29,827 bases of DNA from a virus (IMGVR_UViG_3300046167_000257:1-29827); one strand, 5' to 3'. Shown: positions 21,086-29,789, numbered from the stretch's first letter. Notes: generated from the sequence alone by a model not told the origin. Program-made: numbers and translations.

Positions 21086-21116
21086 CATTTATCACAATAT
21101 AACAAAAATCAATTTT

Positions 21117-21521
21117 TTATGGTGTGACTGTTCCTTTTGTCACTGCACCAGTTCCTTCAAATGATACTGAAAACGTTGTTGATTCCTCAAGTCCATCAGT
21201 TCTTTCAAGTGATGTTATAAAGCACGAACCGCTGTATTCAGTATCGCCTGAGATATCGGTTGTGTAAGTTATTGTAACTGCATTTCTTGCTATAAACGCA
21301 TCAAATAAATCTTCATACCCATAAGATGCATCCTCGTCAAAAAACCCTTCAGCTGAACCACTAAATGCTTTTTGTCCTTCAAGACTTTCTTTCCATCCGT
21401 TTGAATCTTTTGTACTTGCGTCCCTTGTTGACATATCAAATGTCAATGAGTTTGATGTCAAGTGTGCTATCGTTGTCCCAGCAACTTGAATTTTTGCGAG
21501 AGTTCCGTTTAATATTCCCAT
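21117..21521 (-). CDS. Major tail protein, 134 aa
   Basis: A beta-rich small protein (MGILNGTLAKIQVAGTTIAHL, then SNSLTFDMSTRDASTKDSNGW, then KAFSGSAEGFFDEDASYGYEDL) with the typical major tail tube / TP901-1 tail pattern in which STRD..TKDSNGWKE and SGSAEG motifs recur. It should form the tail tube through hexameric rings. It is located between the neck genes and the tail assembly chaperones and is followed by its own terminator, as expected for a highly produced structural subunit. Confidence 0.88.
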   Translation of the reverse strand: MGILNGTLAKIQVAGTTIAHLTSNSLTFDMSTRDASTKDSNGWKESLEGQKAFSGSAEGFFDEDASYGYEDLFDAFIARNAVTITYTTDISGDTEYSGSCFITSLERTDGLEESTTFSVSFEGTGAVTKGTVTP

Positions 21522-21550
21522 TTTTTTATTCCCTTAATTTTTATACAATA

Positions 21551-21784
21551 TTAGTTATTAGATTTTTTCTTTTTTGTAACTTTTTTAACTTTTGGTTTTT
21601 CTTCATTTTCAATTGCTACTTCAATAATGTGTTCAATTTCTTCTTCAAAAGTAAAACCATCAAGTGCTTTTGCTACTTTCAAATCAATCAATTCTTTTCC
21701 CAATTTATTGGAAACACGCAATTGTGTTCCTTCAGGCAATGTTCTTGCATGGATTGCATAATCCTTTGTTAATTCTATTCTCAT
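21551..21784 (-). CDS. Small protein before major tail, 77 aa
   Basis: The N-terminal part (RIELTKDYAIHARTLPEGTQLRV) is beta-like and the C-terminus is first acidic (EEEIEHIIEVAIENEE) and then strongly basic (KPKVKKVTKKKKSNN). No family is recognised. Its last position before the major tail gene and 4-nt overlap with the gp10-like gene suggest a neck or connector accessory protein. The bipolar charge hints at nucleic acid or subunit binding. Confidence 0.6.
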   Translation of the reverse strand: MRIELTKDYAIHARTLPEGTQLRVSNKLGKELIDLKVAKALDGFTFEEEIEHIIEVAIENEEKPKVKKVTKKKKSNN

Positions 21785-22248
21785 AAATTTAATTTTTTTG
21801 CTTTTCTTTTTATATACTTTTCAAGTTTATCACTTGCTTGTGTGTATATTTTATCACTCGTTTCAGAATAAGTTTTCTGAATAAAATTCTTTTTCCCAGT
21901 TGGGTTTGCTGAATGTGTTCCAACTCCGTACTCAATCCACCACGCATAAAAACCATCAAACTTCCTTGCACCTTTTCCATATTGTGGACCAACTAAAACA
22001 TTTGGATATTTTTTTGATGGTGATGTTTTGACCTTAATTGCGTTTTTTAGTTCTTGTGGTGGGTAATCAGTACCCCTTATAGTAATGGTTTCAGTTCGTT
22101 GATTTGGTGCATTTTGTTTCATCTTATCAACCACTGGTTGCATTTGCCTTCTTAATATTTTAAGAATTTCACGCCTTTTCATCTTGTCATCCAAAGATTG
22201 AATTTCAAGCATAACACCTTCAAAACCTTCAATTTTATAGTTTATCAT
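21781..22248 (-). CDS. HK97 gp10-like neck/tail component, 155 aa
   Basis: The pattern MINYKIEGFEGVMLEIQSLDDK followed by LRRQMQPVVDKMKQNAPNQ, and a WWIEYGVGTH motif near residues 109-118, is characteristic of the HK97 gp10 / phage neck protein family, in which an aromatic-rich x-E-x-G-T motif precedes the C-terminal helix. It helps join the head to the tail. Neighbours are the head-closure gene upstream and a small protein downstream, both with 4-nt overlaps. Position and motif agree, so confidence is good. Confidence 0.8.
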   Translation of the reverse strand: MINYKIEGFEGVMLEIQSLDDKMKRREILKILRRQMQPVVDKMKQNAPNQRTETITIRGTDYPPQELKNAIKVKTSPSKKYPNVLVGPQYGKGARKFDGFYAWWIEYGVGTHSANPTGKKNFIQKTYSETSDKIYTQASDKLEKYIKRKAKKLNL

Positions 22249-22556
22249 AGTTTTTTGTTTGCACTAATCATCAAACCTTCACGACCAAGTTCCTGGATGT
22301 CCAGGATATCATAGTATTTTGAATTGTAAAAAATACGCATTGATTCATCAATTCCATCAAAGAACCGAATCTTAAATTTAACCTTACTTGTTGATGTAAC
22401 TTGGTCCGCTTCAACTTTTTCATTACCAGTTCCACGTTGCACATTTGCAAAAGTTGTGTGATACGTTGACCAACTTGCATTGTATTCACCAATTGAATTG
22501 GTTGAAAACGTTTGTGATTCAATCACAATCTTTCTATCTAAACGACCTATGTTCAT
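22245..22556 (-). CDS. Head-tail joining/head closure protein, 103 aa
   Basis: A small beta-rich protein (MNIGRLDRKIVIESQTFSTN; EYNASWSTYHTTFANVQRG) that matches the head-tail adaptor family (SPP1 gp16 / phage_H_T_join type): an N-terminal DRKIVIE strand, the A-S-W segment, the F-A-N-V-x-x-G turn and RFFDGIDESMRI. It closes the capsid portal exit after packaging. It overlaps both neighbouring genes by 4 nt. Confidence 0.82.
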   Translation of the reverse strand: MNIGRLDRKIVIESQTFSTNSIGEYNASWSTYHTTFANVQRGTGNEKVEADQVTSTSKVKFKIRFFDGIDESMRIFYNSKYYDILDIQELGREGLMISANKKL

Positions 22557-23107
22557 ATTTCAGTTCGTTGGCTAACCATTGACATTTGAAATTTTGTTCC
22601 GCGAGATAGGTTGTGCATATTGCTTCCAACAATTGTGCTTTGTCTATTTTCAAAGAAATCTGAAACAATCATTCGCAATGCTTGTTTCACCATGTCATCA
22701 GTATTTGCCGAAGTTGTTATTTCAATCTCAATTGGAAAGTCACGATCATATAAGTTTGGCAAATTGTCCTTCATTTCTACATAAGAATAAAGTCCATTTG
22801 TTGCAATGTATTTTGATGAATCCAACAATGTACGTGTGTTGTCAGAGTCATAATAGTAAATTGAAAAGGTATCCAAAGGGTTGACATCAATTCTGAAATC
22901 ATCCCATTCAGTCATGTACCCAGTCACTCCGCCTTTGATAAGCAAACCAGCTTCGTTCCATAACATCAAGTGTGCAGATGCTATGTAATCGTTTATTAAA
23001 TCATCAAACGATGAATCCAATATATTTAAATGTCTTTTTGCTTCAACCAAAGTCAATGCCCAATTGACCTCTGGTGTATAGCTTGTTATTTTTTTGTTTC
23101 TTATCAT
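22553..23107 (-). CDS. Head-tail connector protein, 184 aa
   Basis: The protein begins with the connector pattern WALTLVEAKRHLNILDSSFDDLINDYIASAH (split here as LTLVEAKRHLNI and DDLINDYIASA), typical of phage gp6-like head-tail connector proteins (HK97 gp6 / SPP1 gp15 type), and ends with a helix (VKQALRMIVSDFFENRQ) characteristic of the family. It assembles on the portal. It is longer than the minimal family (about 100 aa) through a beta-rich middle (GGVTGYMTEWDDFRIDVNP). A terminator follows the capsid gene just upstream. Confidence 0.82.
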   Translation of the reverse strand: MIRNKKITSYTPEVNWALTLVEAKRHLNILDSSFDDLINDYIASAHLMLWNEAGLLIKGGVTGYMTEWDDFRIDVNPLDTFSIYYYDSDNTRTLLDSSKYIATNGLYSYVEMKDNLPNLYDRDFPIEIEITTSANTDDMVKQALRMIVSDFFENRQSTIVGSNMHNLSRGTKFQMSMVSQRTEI

Positions 23108-23114
23108 TGATTTT

Positions 23115-23148
23115 AAAAAAAAAGAGGATGGGCAAAACCCACCCTCTT
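23115..23148 (-). terminator. Rho-independent terminator after major capsid protein
   Basis: On the minus strand AAGAGGGTGGG (23148-23138), loop TTTTG, CCCATCCTCTT (23132-23122) forms an 11-bp stem with one G-T wobble, followed by a run of T extending to 23115. It lies 28 nt after the capsid stop and likely boosts capsid mRNA relative to downstream genes. Confidence 0.85.
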
Positions 23149-23176
23149 AATATATTAACTAATTACTATAAATGAA

Positions 23177-24382
23177 TTATCCGAATGTTCCGACTGAAAT
23201 AGCGGCATCCTGAACTAATTTCATATCGAAATATGAGTTTAAGATTAATCTATTTGTTCCGCTAATCGCCTGACTGTAAGGATCTACAAGTATTTCAATA
23301 CCTCCAAATTGTGCAATCATAACTTTTGAGAAGTCACCATAATAAACCGCTGGATTTGTAATATCAGCAATTTGGTTTGAGAACTTCGCTTTTACTCCCA
23401 TGATTGCTTCATCAATGATTAATGGATTAACACCACTAACTTGTGCAGCTGTGTAAACTTCATTGAATAAATCATTTGAGATTGCAAAACCTAAATTTCC
23501 ACGATTGTGGTTGTTTGATTGTACTTCCTCAACTAATGCCATCATCAAGTTTGTGATGTTTGCATTTGTTACTGGAGTTTTTCCGTTTCCTAAATAATCG
23601 TATGCACCATTTGCAGAATCATCAGTAAAAACTGCATATTCAAGTTTTGCACCAAGTGATTGAGCAATTGAGTTTCTCAATGCTGATTCAAGTGATTCGT
23701 TGTGTTGCATTGCAGCTTGTTTGCTATAATCAACATAAGATGCAACTCTACGTGGTGCAAGGTCTTTTTTAGTCATTGCAGAACCACCATCAGCAGCTGC
23801 ATCCGTTTCACCTTCCCATTGTGTTGTTACGGCACCAAGAACTGGAATTCTTTGATCAGATGTTGATGACACACGTGTCACACCTAAATCGTCAAGAATT
23901 GTGTTTGCGTAAACGGCATCCACGAAATTTCCAACCTCAATACCAGATGTGCCATTTTCAGTAATAACCGCACGATTCAAAATCATTGATGGTATAACAA
24001 CACCATTTGCACTTCGACCAATTGCGTTCATTTCTCTCTGACCTTCTTGAGCCATTTCTAATTCAACACCATCAAGTTTTTCACCATATGCTGCACGTAC
24101 CGCTTTACCGAAAGAAAATTCTCTAACTATTTCTTTTTCTTCTTTGCTTTCAGTCACTACTGGACTTCCGCCTAAATTTGCTGCTTTCATTCTAATTTCT
24201 TCTTCTTTTTCTACTTTTGGAAGTTCATCAACTAATTCAGTTAATCTTTCCATGTTTGTATCAAATGATACTTTTTCATCTTCAGAAAAATCTCTATTTT
24301 CTTCAGATACTAAATTTTCAAGAGCATCAAGGGAAGTTTTCACTTCACCAATTTCTTCTCTTATTACTTTACTATTTCTCAT
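23177..24382 (-). CDS. Major capsid protein (HK97 fold), 401 aa
   Basis: Residues 1-70 (MRNSKVIREEIGEVKTSL, then LENLVSEENRDFSEDEK) form a charged coiled coil, the HK97 delta/scaffolding domain, followed by a linker. The mature domain begins near residue 90 (FSFGKAVRAAYG) and contains the HK97 hallmarks: SMILNRAVITENG, TSTSDQRIPVLG-like strand (SSTSDQRIPVLG), a TQWEGETDAAADGGSAM segment in the E-loop region, and the C-terminal strand DPYSQAISGTNRLILNSYFD. The S78 protease encoded just upstream should cleave the delta domain. Strong terminator downstream. Confidence 0.93.
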   Translation of the reverse strand: MRNSKVIREEIGEVKTSLDALENLVSEENRDFSEDEKVSFDTNMERLTELVDELPKVEKEEEIRMKAANLGGSPVVTESKEEKEIVREFSFGKAVRAAYGEKLDGVELEMAQEGQREMNAIGRSANGVVIPSMILNRAVITENGTSGIEVGNFVDAVYANTILDDLGVTRVSSTSDQRIPVLGAVTTQWEGETDAAADGGSAMTKKDLAPRRVASYVDYSKQAAMQHNESLESALRNSIAQSLGAKLEYAVFTDDSANGAYDYLGNGKTPVTNANITNLMMALVEEVQSNNHNRGNLGFAISNDLFNEVYTAAQVSGVNPLIIDEAIMGVKAKFSNQIADITNPAVYYGDFSKVMIAQFGGIEILVDPYSQAISGTNRLILNSYFDMKLVQDAAISVGTFG

Positions 24383-24419
24383 TTTCTAAATTTTAATACT
24401 ACAAAAATCAATTATTTGA

Positions 24420-25334
24420 TTATAGGTACTTTGTAACAATTTTAACTTTGTTATAATTTCGCAAAGCTGATTTTGTTTCAAGTCCCATTTCTTGTTCAAC
24501 AATTTCTTCTTCAACAACCTCAAGTGATTTTTTAAGTTCATCAACTTGGTCAGCACTTCGTTTGAACGCATCACGATTTGAACCAGCACTCACAATTGAC
24601 CACTCAACCAATTCTTGTCGTGTGAAGTAAATGGTGTTTCTGTCCTCATCATCTTCTTTGCCATAACGATATTCATGCGGTATTGCACCAACACTCGCCA
24701 TCTTTAAAATCCCATCTTGCATTTTGTTAAATACTTTGTCAGCAATTGGATTGTTTCCTTCACGTTCAAATGTTACTTCACCAATCAATGCTTCACCATC
24801 TCTAAAAACTCGTGATGTTCCAATGATTGTGTCAGGATTTGAACCACTCACTTCATGATTGTATCCAACAATTGGATTTCTATCATAAGTTGACAAATCC
24901 CAACCATCAAGTTTGAATGATGTTCCATGTCTGTCAATGGATTCTGTTGATATTACAAATTGCGCAGTACGTTCAACTTCGTTAATATTTCGAACCTCTG
25001 CAAGTCTTTCAATTTTATTCATTACTTTTCTATTTTGTTCAATTTCTTTTAATTTACTTTCTGACCATCTCAATCCAGCTTTGCCACCCCACAACAAAAA
25101 TGATATTGTTCCACACGCTTCAGTGTTGTCAGGATCATAATATACTTCAGCACGTGACAAATATGAATACATGCGTTTTAAAATATCCTCCGAAATCGGT
25201 CTTTTTTCTGACAAATCACGACCTCTTTTTTTGCCAATAGCGGTTGCACATTTATTGCCAACCTTTTCATTTAACTCAATGCCACGTTTTGCATTGTTTG
25301 AAACCGCTTCAGGATAATCACTATAACTCGCCAT
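24420..25334 (-). CDS. Prohead protease (peptidase S78) with extra N-terminal domain, 304 aa
   Basis: Residues about 115-270 are a prohead serine protease: AQFVISTESIDRHG, the catalytic H160 in VGYNHE, the catalytic S214 in GILKMASVGAIP, and WSIVSAGSNRDAF. H and S are 54 residues apart, near the HK97 spacing. Residues 1-100 (SDYPEAVSNNAKRGIELNEK, then RPISEDILKRMYSYLSRA, then WGGKAGLRW) are an additional helical domain that I have seen in head-gene contexts of phages but cannot name with certainty. It cleaves the capsid delta domain and possibly its own tail. It overlaps the portal gene by 14 nt. Confidence 0.9.
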   Translation of the reverse strand: MASYSDYPEAVSNNAKRGIELNEKVGNKCATAIGKKRGRDLSEKRPISEDILKRMYSYLSRAEVYYDPDNTEACGTISFLLWGGKAGLRWSESKLKEIEQNRKVMNKIERLAEVRNINEVERTAQFVISTESIDRHGTSFKLDGWDLSTYDRNPIVGYNHEVSGSNPDTIIGTSRVFRDGEALIGEVTFEREGNNPIADKVFNKMQDGILKMASVGAIPHEYRYGKEDDEDRNTIYFTRQELVEWSIVSAGSNRDAFKRSADQVDELKKSLEVVEEEIVEQEMGLETKSALRNYNKVKIVTKYL

Positions 25335-26541
25335 CTTCCTTCTTATAATAATTATCCATGTCCTGAATAGGTATTCTATTTATTTGGACATAACGTTCAT
25401 CACCGCCTTCAATTGGATTTCTATCCTCAAGTTCAAGTACATCGTTTATGCTATAAGCACCAATGTCAGTCATCAATCGATAATATTCCCCTTTTGTCTT
25501 GACATCAGTACGCAATAACCTATCAACATTATGTTTAAAATAATGGTCAAGTTTTTCAGTATCTTTTAATAATTTTCTTCTATATTCTTGCTCAATCTTT
25601 TCAATCCACGTACCTATTGAGTAAGTCACAAATTCAATTGATTGGTGTTCAATGTTTGAAAACGTTGAATTTTCCATTTCATTAATCATGTGAGATGGTA
25701 TTCCAAGAATGGTTGCAATCTCATTCTTTTGGAATTTTCTTGTTTCAATAAATTGTGCATCTTCAGGTGGTAAACCTATACGATGATATTTTGAACCAGC
25801 ATCAAGAATTGCAGTTCCACGTGTTCCATTTGGTCCATAGTTTGCAGTCCATTGTTGACTGATTGCTTCTTTTGTTTCAGGTTTTAACACACCAGCATAT
25901 TCAATGAATCCATCTATTCTTGCTGATTTGTTATAAAAGTCAGCACCATAATCTTGTGCTGCAATAGATAAACCAAGATTTTGTTTGTGTGCTTTTATTG
26001 CCGAAAGTCCAACAACTGGATCAACTCCAAACCCTCGAAGATTAATCATGTCAGCATCTTTGACAAGCAATGATTCAGTTTCATTGTATGCTTCCTTGAC
26101 CTGAACCTTCCAATAAATCTCATCATCATATTTTATTGGTTCACATTGTTCACGTGTTACATTGACCAATGATGTTGGTGTTCCGAATTGATCACGTTCA
26201 ATAATGGCCAAACCATTTCCATGATTGATTGCTGATGTTATTAATATTTGTGTGAAGTCAAAAGAAATTGATTCATAATTTGCTTCAGCATTCAACAAGT
26301 ATTCTGTTGGATGTGCAACTATTTCACGCCTTCCGTTTTGTTTTCGAAAAACCTCAACTGGCAACATTGCCACTGATTCTGTAATTCTTCTTACACCAGC
26401 CCAATATGCTGACAAACCCATTGCGGATTCCTCAGTGACTGGAGTTCTTCCAATCATTCCACCAAAGTTTGCATTTAAGAAACCTTTTTTTGCGGATAGA
26501 ACTGGATTGATTCTTTTGATTTCAAATCCAAATAAATTCAC
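25321..26541 (-). CDS. Portal protein (HK97 type), 406 aa
   Basis: An HK97-type portal: SAYWAGVRRITESVAMLPVEV (classic motif), LNHGNGLAIIERDQFG-like (INHGNGLAIIERDQFGTP), LRGFGVDPVVGLSAIKAH, FQKNEIATILGIPSHMIN near residue 270-285, and the C-terminal NPIEGGDERYV. It forms the dodecameric portal ring at one capsid vertex. No in-frame ATG lies near the N-terminus, and the start appears to be GTG at 26539-26541 (residues MNLFGFEIKRINP), which follows a 7-bp hairpin. Upstream is an unknown 135-aa gene and downstream the protease. Confidence 0.92.
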   Translation of the reverse strand: MNLFGFEIKRINPVLSAKKGFLNANFGGMIGRTPVTEESAMGLSAYWAGVRRITESVAMLPVEVFRKQNGRREIVAHPTEYLLNAEANYESISFDFTQILITSAINHGNGLAIIERDQFGTPTSLVNVTREQCEPIKYDDEIYWKVQVKEAYNETESLLVKDADMINLRGFGVDPVVGLSAIKAHKQNLGLSIAAQDYGADFYNKSARIDGFIEYAGVLKPETKEAISQQWTANYGPNGTRGTAILDAGSKYHRIGLPPEDAQFIETRKFQKNEIATILGIPSHMINEMENSTFSNIEHQSIEFVTYSIGTWIEKIEQEYRRKLLKDTEKLDHYFKHNVDRLLRTDVKTKGEYYRLMTDIGAYSINDVLELEDRNPIEGGDERYVQINRIPIQDMDNYYKKEDGEL

Positions 26542-26564
26542 TATTGCAAAAATGAAACAATAGT
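26540..26564 (-). promoter_or_regulatory. Hairpin containing the portal GTG start
   Basis: On the minus strand ACTATTG (26564-26558) pairs with CAATAGT (26546-26540) around an 11-nt loop. Two of the three bases of the GTG start codon (26539-26541) lie in or at the foot of the stem, so folding could lower portal translation, useful for a protein needed in only twelve copies per capsid. Stem is short and AT-rich. Confidence 0.35.
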
Positions 26565-26590
26565 TTTTTATAAATATGTAAAATATTTAA

Positions 26591-26998
26591 CTACTTTTTC
26601 TTAAAATTAATTGATTGCAATGCTTTGAATGATTGATAATTTCGATGCGGTTTATAGTCAGGTAAATAAATATTGATTTCCTTAACGCATTGATCGTAAG
26701 CCATTTTGCGAATCTTAACCTTTTTTAAATGCTTATGAAACAAGTCATCAATTCCTTTTGTTACTGCATCAATTATTTCTTCAGGAACTTCAATCTCACG
26801 ATTGTTTTTATTTGATAATATCACACGATATGAATCAAAATCTTTGTAGTGATTAAAATGTGGTGCATATTCACGAACCAAATCAAGTGCAGCATCATAG
26901 GCATCTTCACTGGTGTGATATCTTAACATCTCAAGAAACAAGAAATCAAAGTTCCTTTTATTGTTTAAAACATCATATATTTTTTTAGGTACTTTCAT
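26591..26998 (-). CDS. Hypothetical protein between terminase and portal, 135 aa
   Basis: A basic, helical, aromatic-rich protein (YDVLNNKRNFDFLFLEMLRY near the start; YAPHFNHYKDFDSY in the middle; QSFKALQSINFKKK at the end). Not recognised. It overlaps the end of the upstream TerL gene by 4 nt (ATGA) and sits before the portal gene, a conserved position in related phages by impression. A packaging accessory is a reasonable inference from position; nothing in the sequence shows it. Confidence 0.6.
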   Translation of the reverse strand: MKVPKKIYDVLNNKRNFDFLFLEMLRYHTSEDAYDAALDLVREYAPHFNHYKDFDSYRVILSNKNNREIEVPEEIIDAVTKGIDDLFHKHLKKVKIRKMAYDQCVKEINIYLPDYKPHRNYQSFKALQSINFKKK

Positions 26999-28593
26999 AT
27001 AATATACAAATCGCCATCCTCTAAATAAGACTTGTTTGAATCAGGTTTGTCAAGCCACAAACCAAATGCCATGATATTAGAAATCAATCCATCAATTTTT
27101 TTATTCGGTGAACGTGTATCCTTTTCAAGTTTTATGTTTCCAGCGGGATCAGACTTCACCGATGCATTGCCAACCATCCAACGCAAAACTGGATTGTTGC
27201 CATGATTAAACTTTTTACTTTCAACCGCAGCTTGTAGTTCTTTAGTTGGTGCGTTCATAGATTTAAATCCTTGTCTAAATTCAATCAAGTCAAATCCTTC
27301 TTCATACAACTTTGGCGCAATGTGATGTGAGTTCCAATTGTCATATGCAATGGATTGAATATCATACAACTTGTTTAACTGACCAAGTTTATATATTATA
27401 AAATCATAGTCAATAACATTCCCACTTGTTTCTTCAATATATTCATCACGAACCCATTCACGATAATTAATATTTTTTTTGTCAGCTGATTGTGTTCCTT
27501 TGTCTTCAGGCAACCAAAACCAATTTTTGGAATAGTACTTTTCATCTATTTTCCAAACTAAACTGAATGCAGTGATGTCACTTCGTGATGACAAATCAAG
27601 TCCACCATAGCAAGGATATTCACGCAACATCTCATCATCAAAATCCCAATGTGATTTGGTCCATACCTCATCATTAATCCAACCATCTTTTGATTGTGTC
27701 CAAACATTTAAATAATATCTTTTGAATGAATTCAAACTTGCTGCACTAACCATTGCTTTGTTTGCTTCCTTTTCATATGCACGTTTGCCAATTGATATGT
27801 TGTAATTTGGATTTGCTTTTTTCCAAGTACGTTCATCAAATGGATCATCTTCTTTGTCTGCACCATAAATGCAAACAAGTTGTGATTCATCTTCAATCAA
27901 ACCTTTTGCAATGTCAATTGCTTGTTCATGCCTTTGGTATCCAATGCCATATAAATCAGAACCAGCAGTTGTGATAATAAATGACAAAGGTTGCTTCCTG
28001 GCCCCTTGTGATTTCTCAACCATTTCAAGAACTTCATTGTTTTTGTGAACGTGCAACTCATCAATGATTGCCAATTGTGGATTTATTCCATCCTCCCCCC
28101 CAGCTTCTTTTGATAATATTTGATATGTTTTTAAACCACCAATGTGGTCAGGTGCAGTGATTGAGTTTCGATATATATTGCACTTGGATTTTAATCTTGG
28201 TGATTTTTGTATCACTTGCTTTGTTGCATCGAACACAAGACCAGCTTGTTTCCTTCCCCAAGCAACACCAACAATTTCAGAACCGCCCTCGCGTTCAATG
28301 TCAATAAAAACACACGCAATTGATGCAGCCAAAAATGATTTGCCTGATTTCTTTGGTATCTCAATGTAAGCACTTGTGTATTTTCGAAGTCCAGTTGCTT
28401 TGTGTTTCCAACCAAACAAAGGTTTTATAATATCATCCTTTTGCCATTGCTCCAAAATAAATGGTTCACCAGCTTTGTCACCTTTTACGTGTTTGACATT
28501 TTCTTCAATATATTGGACCACAATATTTGCAGTCCTTTCATCAAAGTAGTATTTATCAAGGTCAATATTTTTAAAATTAGTTTTATATGCCAT
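26995..28593 (-). CDS. terL: Terminase large subunit, 532 aa
   Basis: The protein starts at ATG 28591-28593 (MAYKTNFKNIDL); the longer frame upstream lies in TerS. The ATPase has Walker A IPKKSGKS (79-86) and Walker B LAIIDE (174-179, D178 E179), with the coupling motif TTAGSD (208-213). The nuclease domain begins at D333 (GGLDLSS), with D418 (AYDNW) and D501 (KIDGL) as the other acidic residues. It is of the Terminase_1 (HK97-like) group, which packages DNA and cleaves concatemers, consistent with the P27-type TerS beside it. It overlaps TerS by 11 nt. Confidence 0.95.
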   Translation of the reverse strand: MAYKTNFKNIDLDKYYFDERTANIVVQYIEENVKHVKGDKAGEPFILEQWQKDDIIKPLFGWKHKATGLRKYTSAYIEIPKKSGKSFLAASIACVFIDIEREGGSEIVGVAWGRKQAGLVFDATKQVIQKSPRLKSKCNIYRNSITAPDHIGGLKTYQILSKEAGGEDGINPQLAIIDELHVHKNNEVLEMVEKSQGARKQPLSFIITTAGSDLYGIGYQRHEQAIDIAKGLIEDESQLVCIYGADKEDDPFDERTWKKANPNYNISIGKRAYEKEANKAMVSAASLNSFKRYYLNVWTQSKDGWINDEVWTKSHWDFDDEMLREYPCYGGLDLSSRSDITAFSLVWKIDEKYYSKNWFWLPEDKGTQSADKKNINYREWVRDEYIEETSGNVIDYDFIIYKLGQLNKLYDIQSIAYDNWNSHHIAPKLYEEGFDLIEFRQGFKSMNAPTKELQAAVESKKFNHGNNPVLRWMVGNASVKSDPAGNIKLEKDTRSPNKKIDGLISNIMAFGLWLDKPDSNKSYLEDGDLYII

Positions 28594-29059
28594 CAGAATA
28601 TATGTCCTTATCTTCTTCAGGTTTTTGTTGCAACTGGATTCTTGTTCTTGCACTTGGACTAAATCCAAACTCTTGTGACAATCTTAAAAAGTCCTTTCGT
28701 AATTTATTTAATTCCGTATATAATGGATCAATTCTTTTCATTCCTTTGTCATCAAGATAATACCTTCCTTTTGTGTTTTCTTTTAACCATTCCAATTCAC
28801 TATACACATAACAATATTCTTTAAACAAAGTCAGGTCAATGAATGAAATATATCCATACAATTTTTGTGACTGCATCAATTGTTGAGTCCACATTTGTTT
28901 TGCAACATCATTCAAATCTTCAGGTGGGGATGGTACTTGGTCATGAACCCAGTCCAAAGAATTTGCATCTGCAATTTGGTCATCATGTCTTGATGGTTGA
29001 TAATAACCCTTTTTAATTGTTATTGCTTTTGGTGGTGGTACTGGTCCTCTTTTGCCCAT
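28583..29059 (-). CDS. terS: Terminase small subunit (P27 type), 158 aa
   Basis: The N-terminus (MGKRGPVPPPKAI) and the conserved VPSPPEDLNDVAKQMWTQQL segment, followed by SFIDLTLFKEYCYVYSELEW and a C-terminal SQEFGFSPSARTRIQLQ motif, match the terminase_4 / P27 small-subunit family. It binds the packaging start site and recruits TerL. It overlaps TerL by 11 nt and starts 1 nt after the AP2/HNH gene stop. The R-rich C-terminal GFSPSARTR motif is the family hallmark. Confidence 0.92.
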   Translation of the reverse strand: MGKRGPVPPPKAITIKKGYYQPSRHDDQIADANSLDWVHDQVPSPPEDLNDVAKQMWTQQLMQSQKLYGYISFIDLTLFKEYCYVYSELEWLKENTKGRYYLDDKGMKRIDPLYTELNKLRKDFLRLSQEFGFSPSARTRIQLQQKPEEDKDIYSDGI

Positions 29060-29060
29060 A

Positions 29061-29789
29061 TTATAATAAATTTCTCATGTGTGGTAGATTGTTTTTTATA
29101 ATATATTGATCTCTAAAAATAGCAGCTTCAACCTTATTTTTAAAATTACCTAAATCGTGCCTTTTATTTTTAAAATTAATTAAAACACGATAAGTATTTG
29201 ATTCTGTATTTTTGTGAACCCCTATAAAACCGCTGGTGTTTTTTAAGGACCTTCTATTTGTTGCATTTATATAAGGCTCTACATAACGACAATTTGATGG
29301 TTCATAATTACCATTATTGTTTATTCTATCTATTTGCAATCCTTTTTTATACCCATTATTCAAAGACCATTTTTCAAATTCATAAAAATCATTATTCCAC
29401 AAATCACATATTTTTATTCCTCTACCACCATAATTTTTAAAAGATTTGCTTTTTTCGTTTGTGCATCTATATTTAATGCCATGCCAAACACTATACAAAT
29501 CTCTGTCGCTTATGTAAATGCCATTATTTTTTGGAATTTTTTTATTTTTTCTACCACCTACATGATCAACACACCATTTTCTTTTTTTAGTAGATTTAAT
29601 TTGAACACCACAAATCAAGCAATCACTTGAAATAATAGTTTTTAAATTATGTTTACTTTTCCAATTTCTATAACATACATCTGATGTAAAACTTTTATGT
29701 TCTTTATTTAAAAAATCAAATGCCTTTTTTACTGACCCAATTCTTTGAGCCATATCTTCAACTTTTTTATGAAATTTATTTTTATCCAT
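29061..29789 (-). CDS. AP2-HNH homing-type endonuclease, 242 aa
   Basis: The start is ATG 29787-29789 (MDKNKFHKKVEDMAQRIG); a TTG three codons upstream is possible. The central region carries a Cys-based zinc-like motif (CLICGVQIKSTKKRKWCVDH), then YSVWHGIKYRCTNEKSKSF and the NYGGRGIKICDLWNN-plus-LQIDRINNNGNYEPSNC core typical of the HNH nucleases of homing endonucleases. The C-terminal 50 residues (SGFIGVHKNTESNTYRVL and DLGNFKNKVEAAIFRDQYI) form an AP2 DNA-binding domain. AP2-HNH proteins are selfish mobile elements in phages. It directly precedes TerS (1-nt gap) with no gap that would show a recent insertion. Confidence 0.88.
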   Translation of the reverse strand: MDKNKFHKKVEDMAQRIGSVKKAFDFLNKEHKSFTSDVCYRNWKSKHNLKTIISSDCLICGVQIKSTKKRKWCVDHVGGRKNKKIPKNNGIYISDRDLYSVWHGIKYRCTNEKSKSFKNYGGRGIKICDLWNNDFYEFEKWSLNNGYKKGLQIDRINNNGNYEPSNCRYVEPYINATNRRSLKNTSGFIGVHKNTESNTYRVLINFKNKRHDLGNFKNKVEAAIFRDQYIIKNNLPHMRNLL

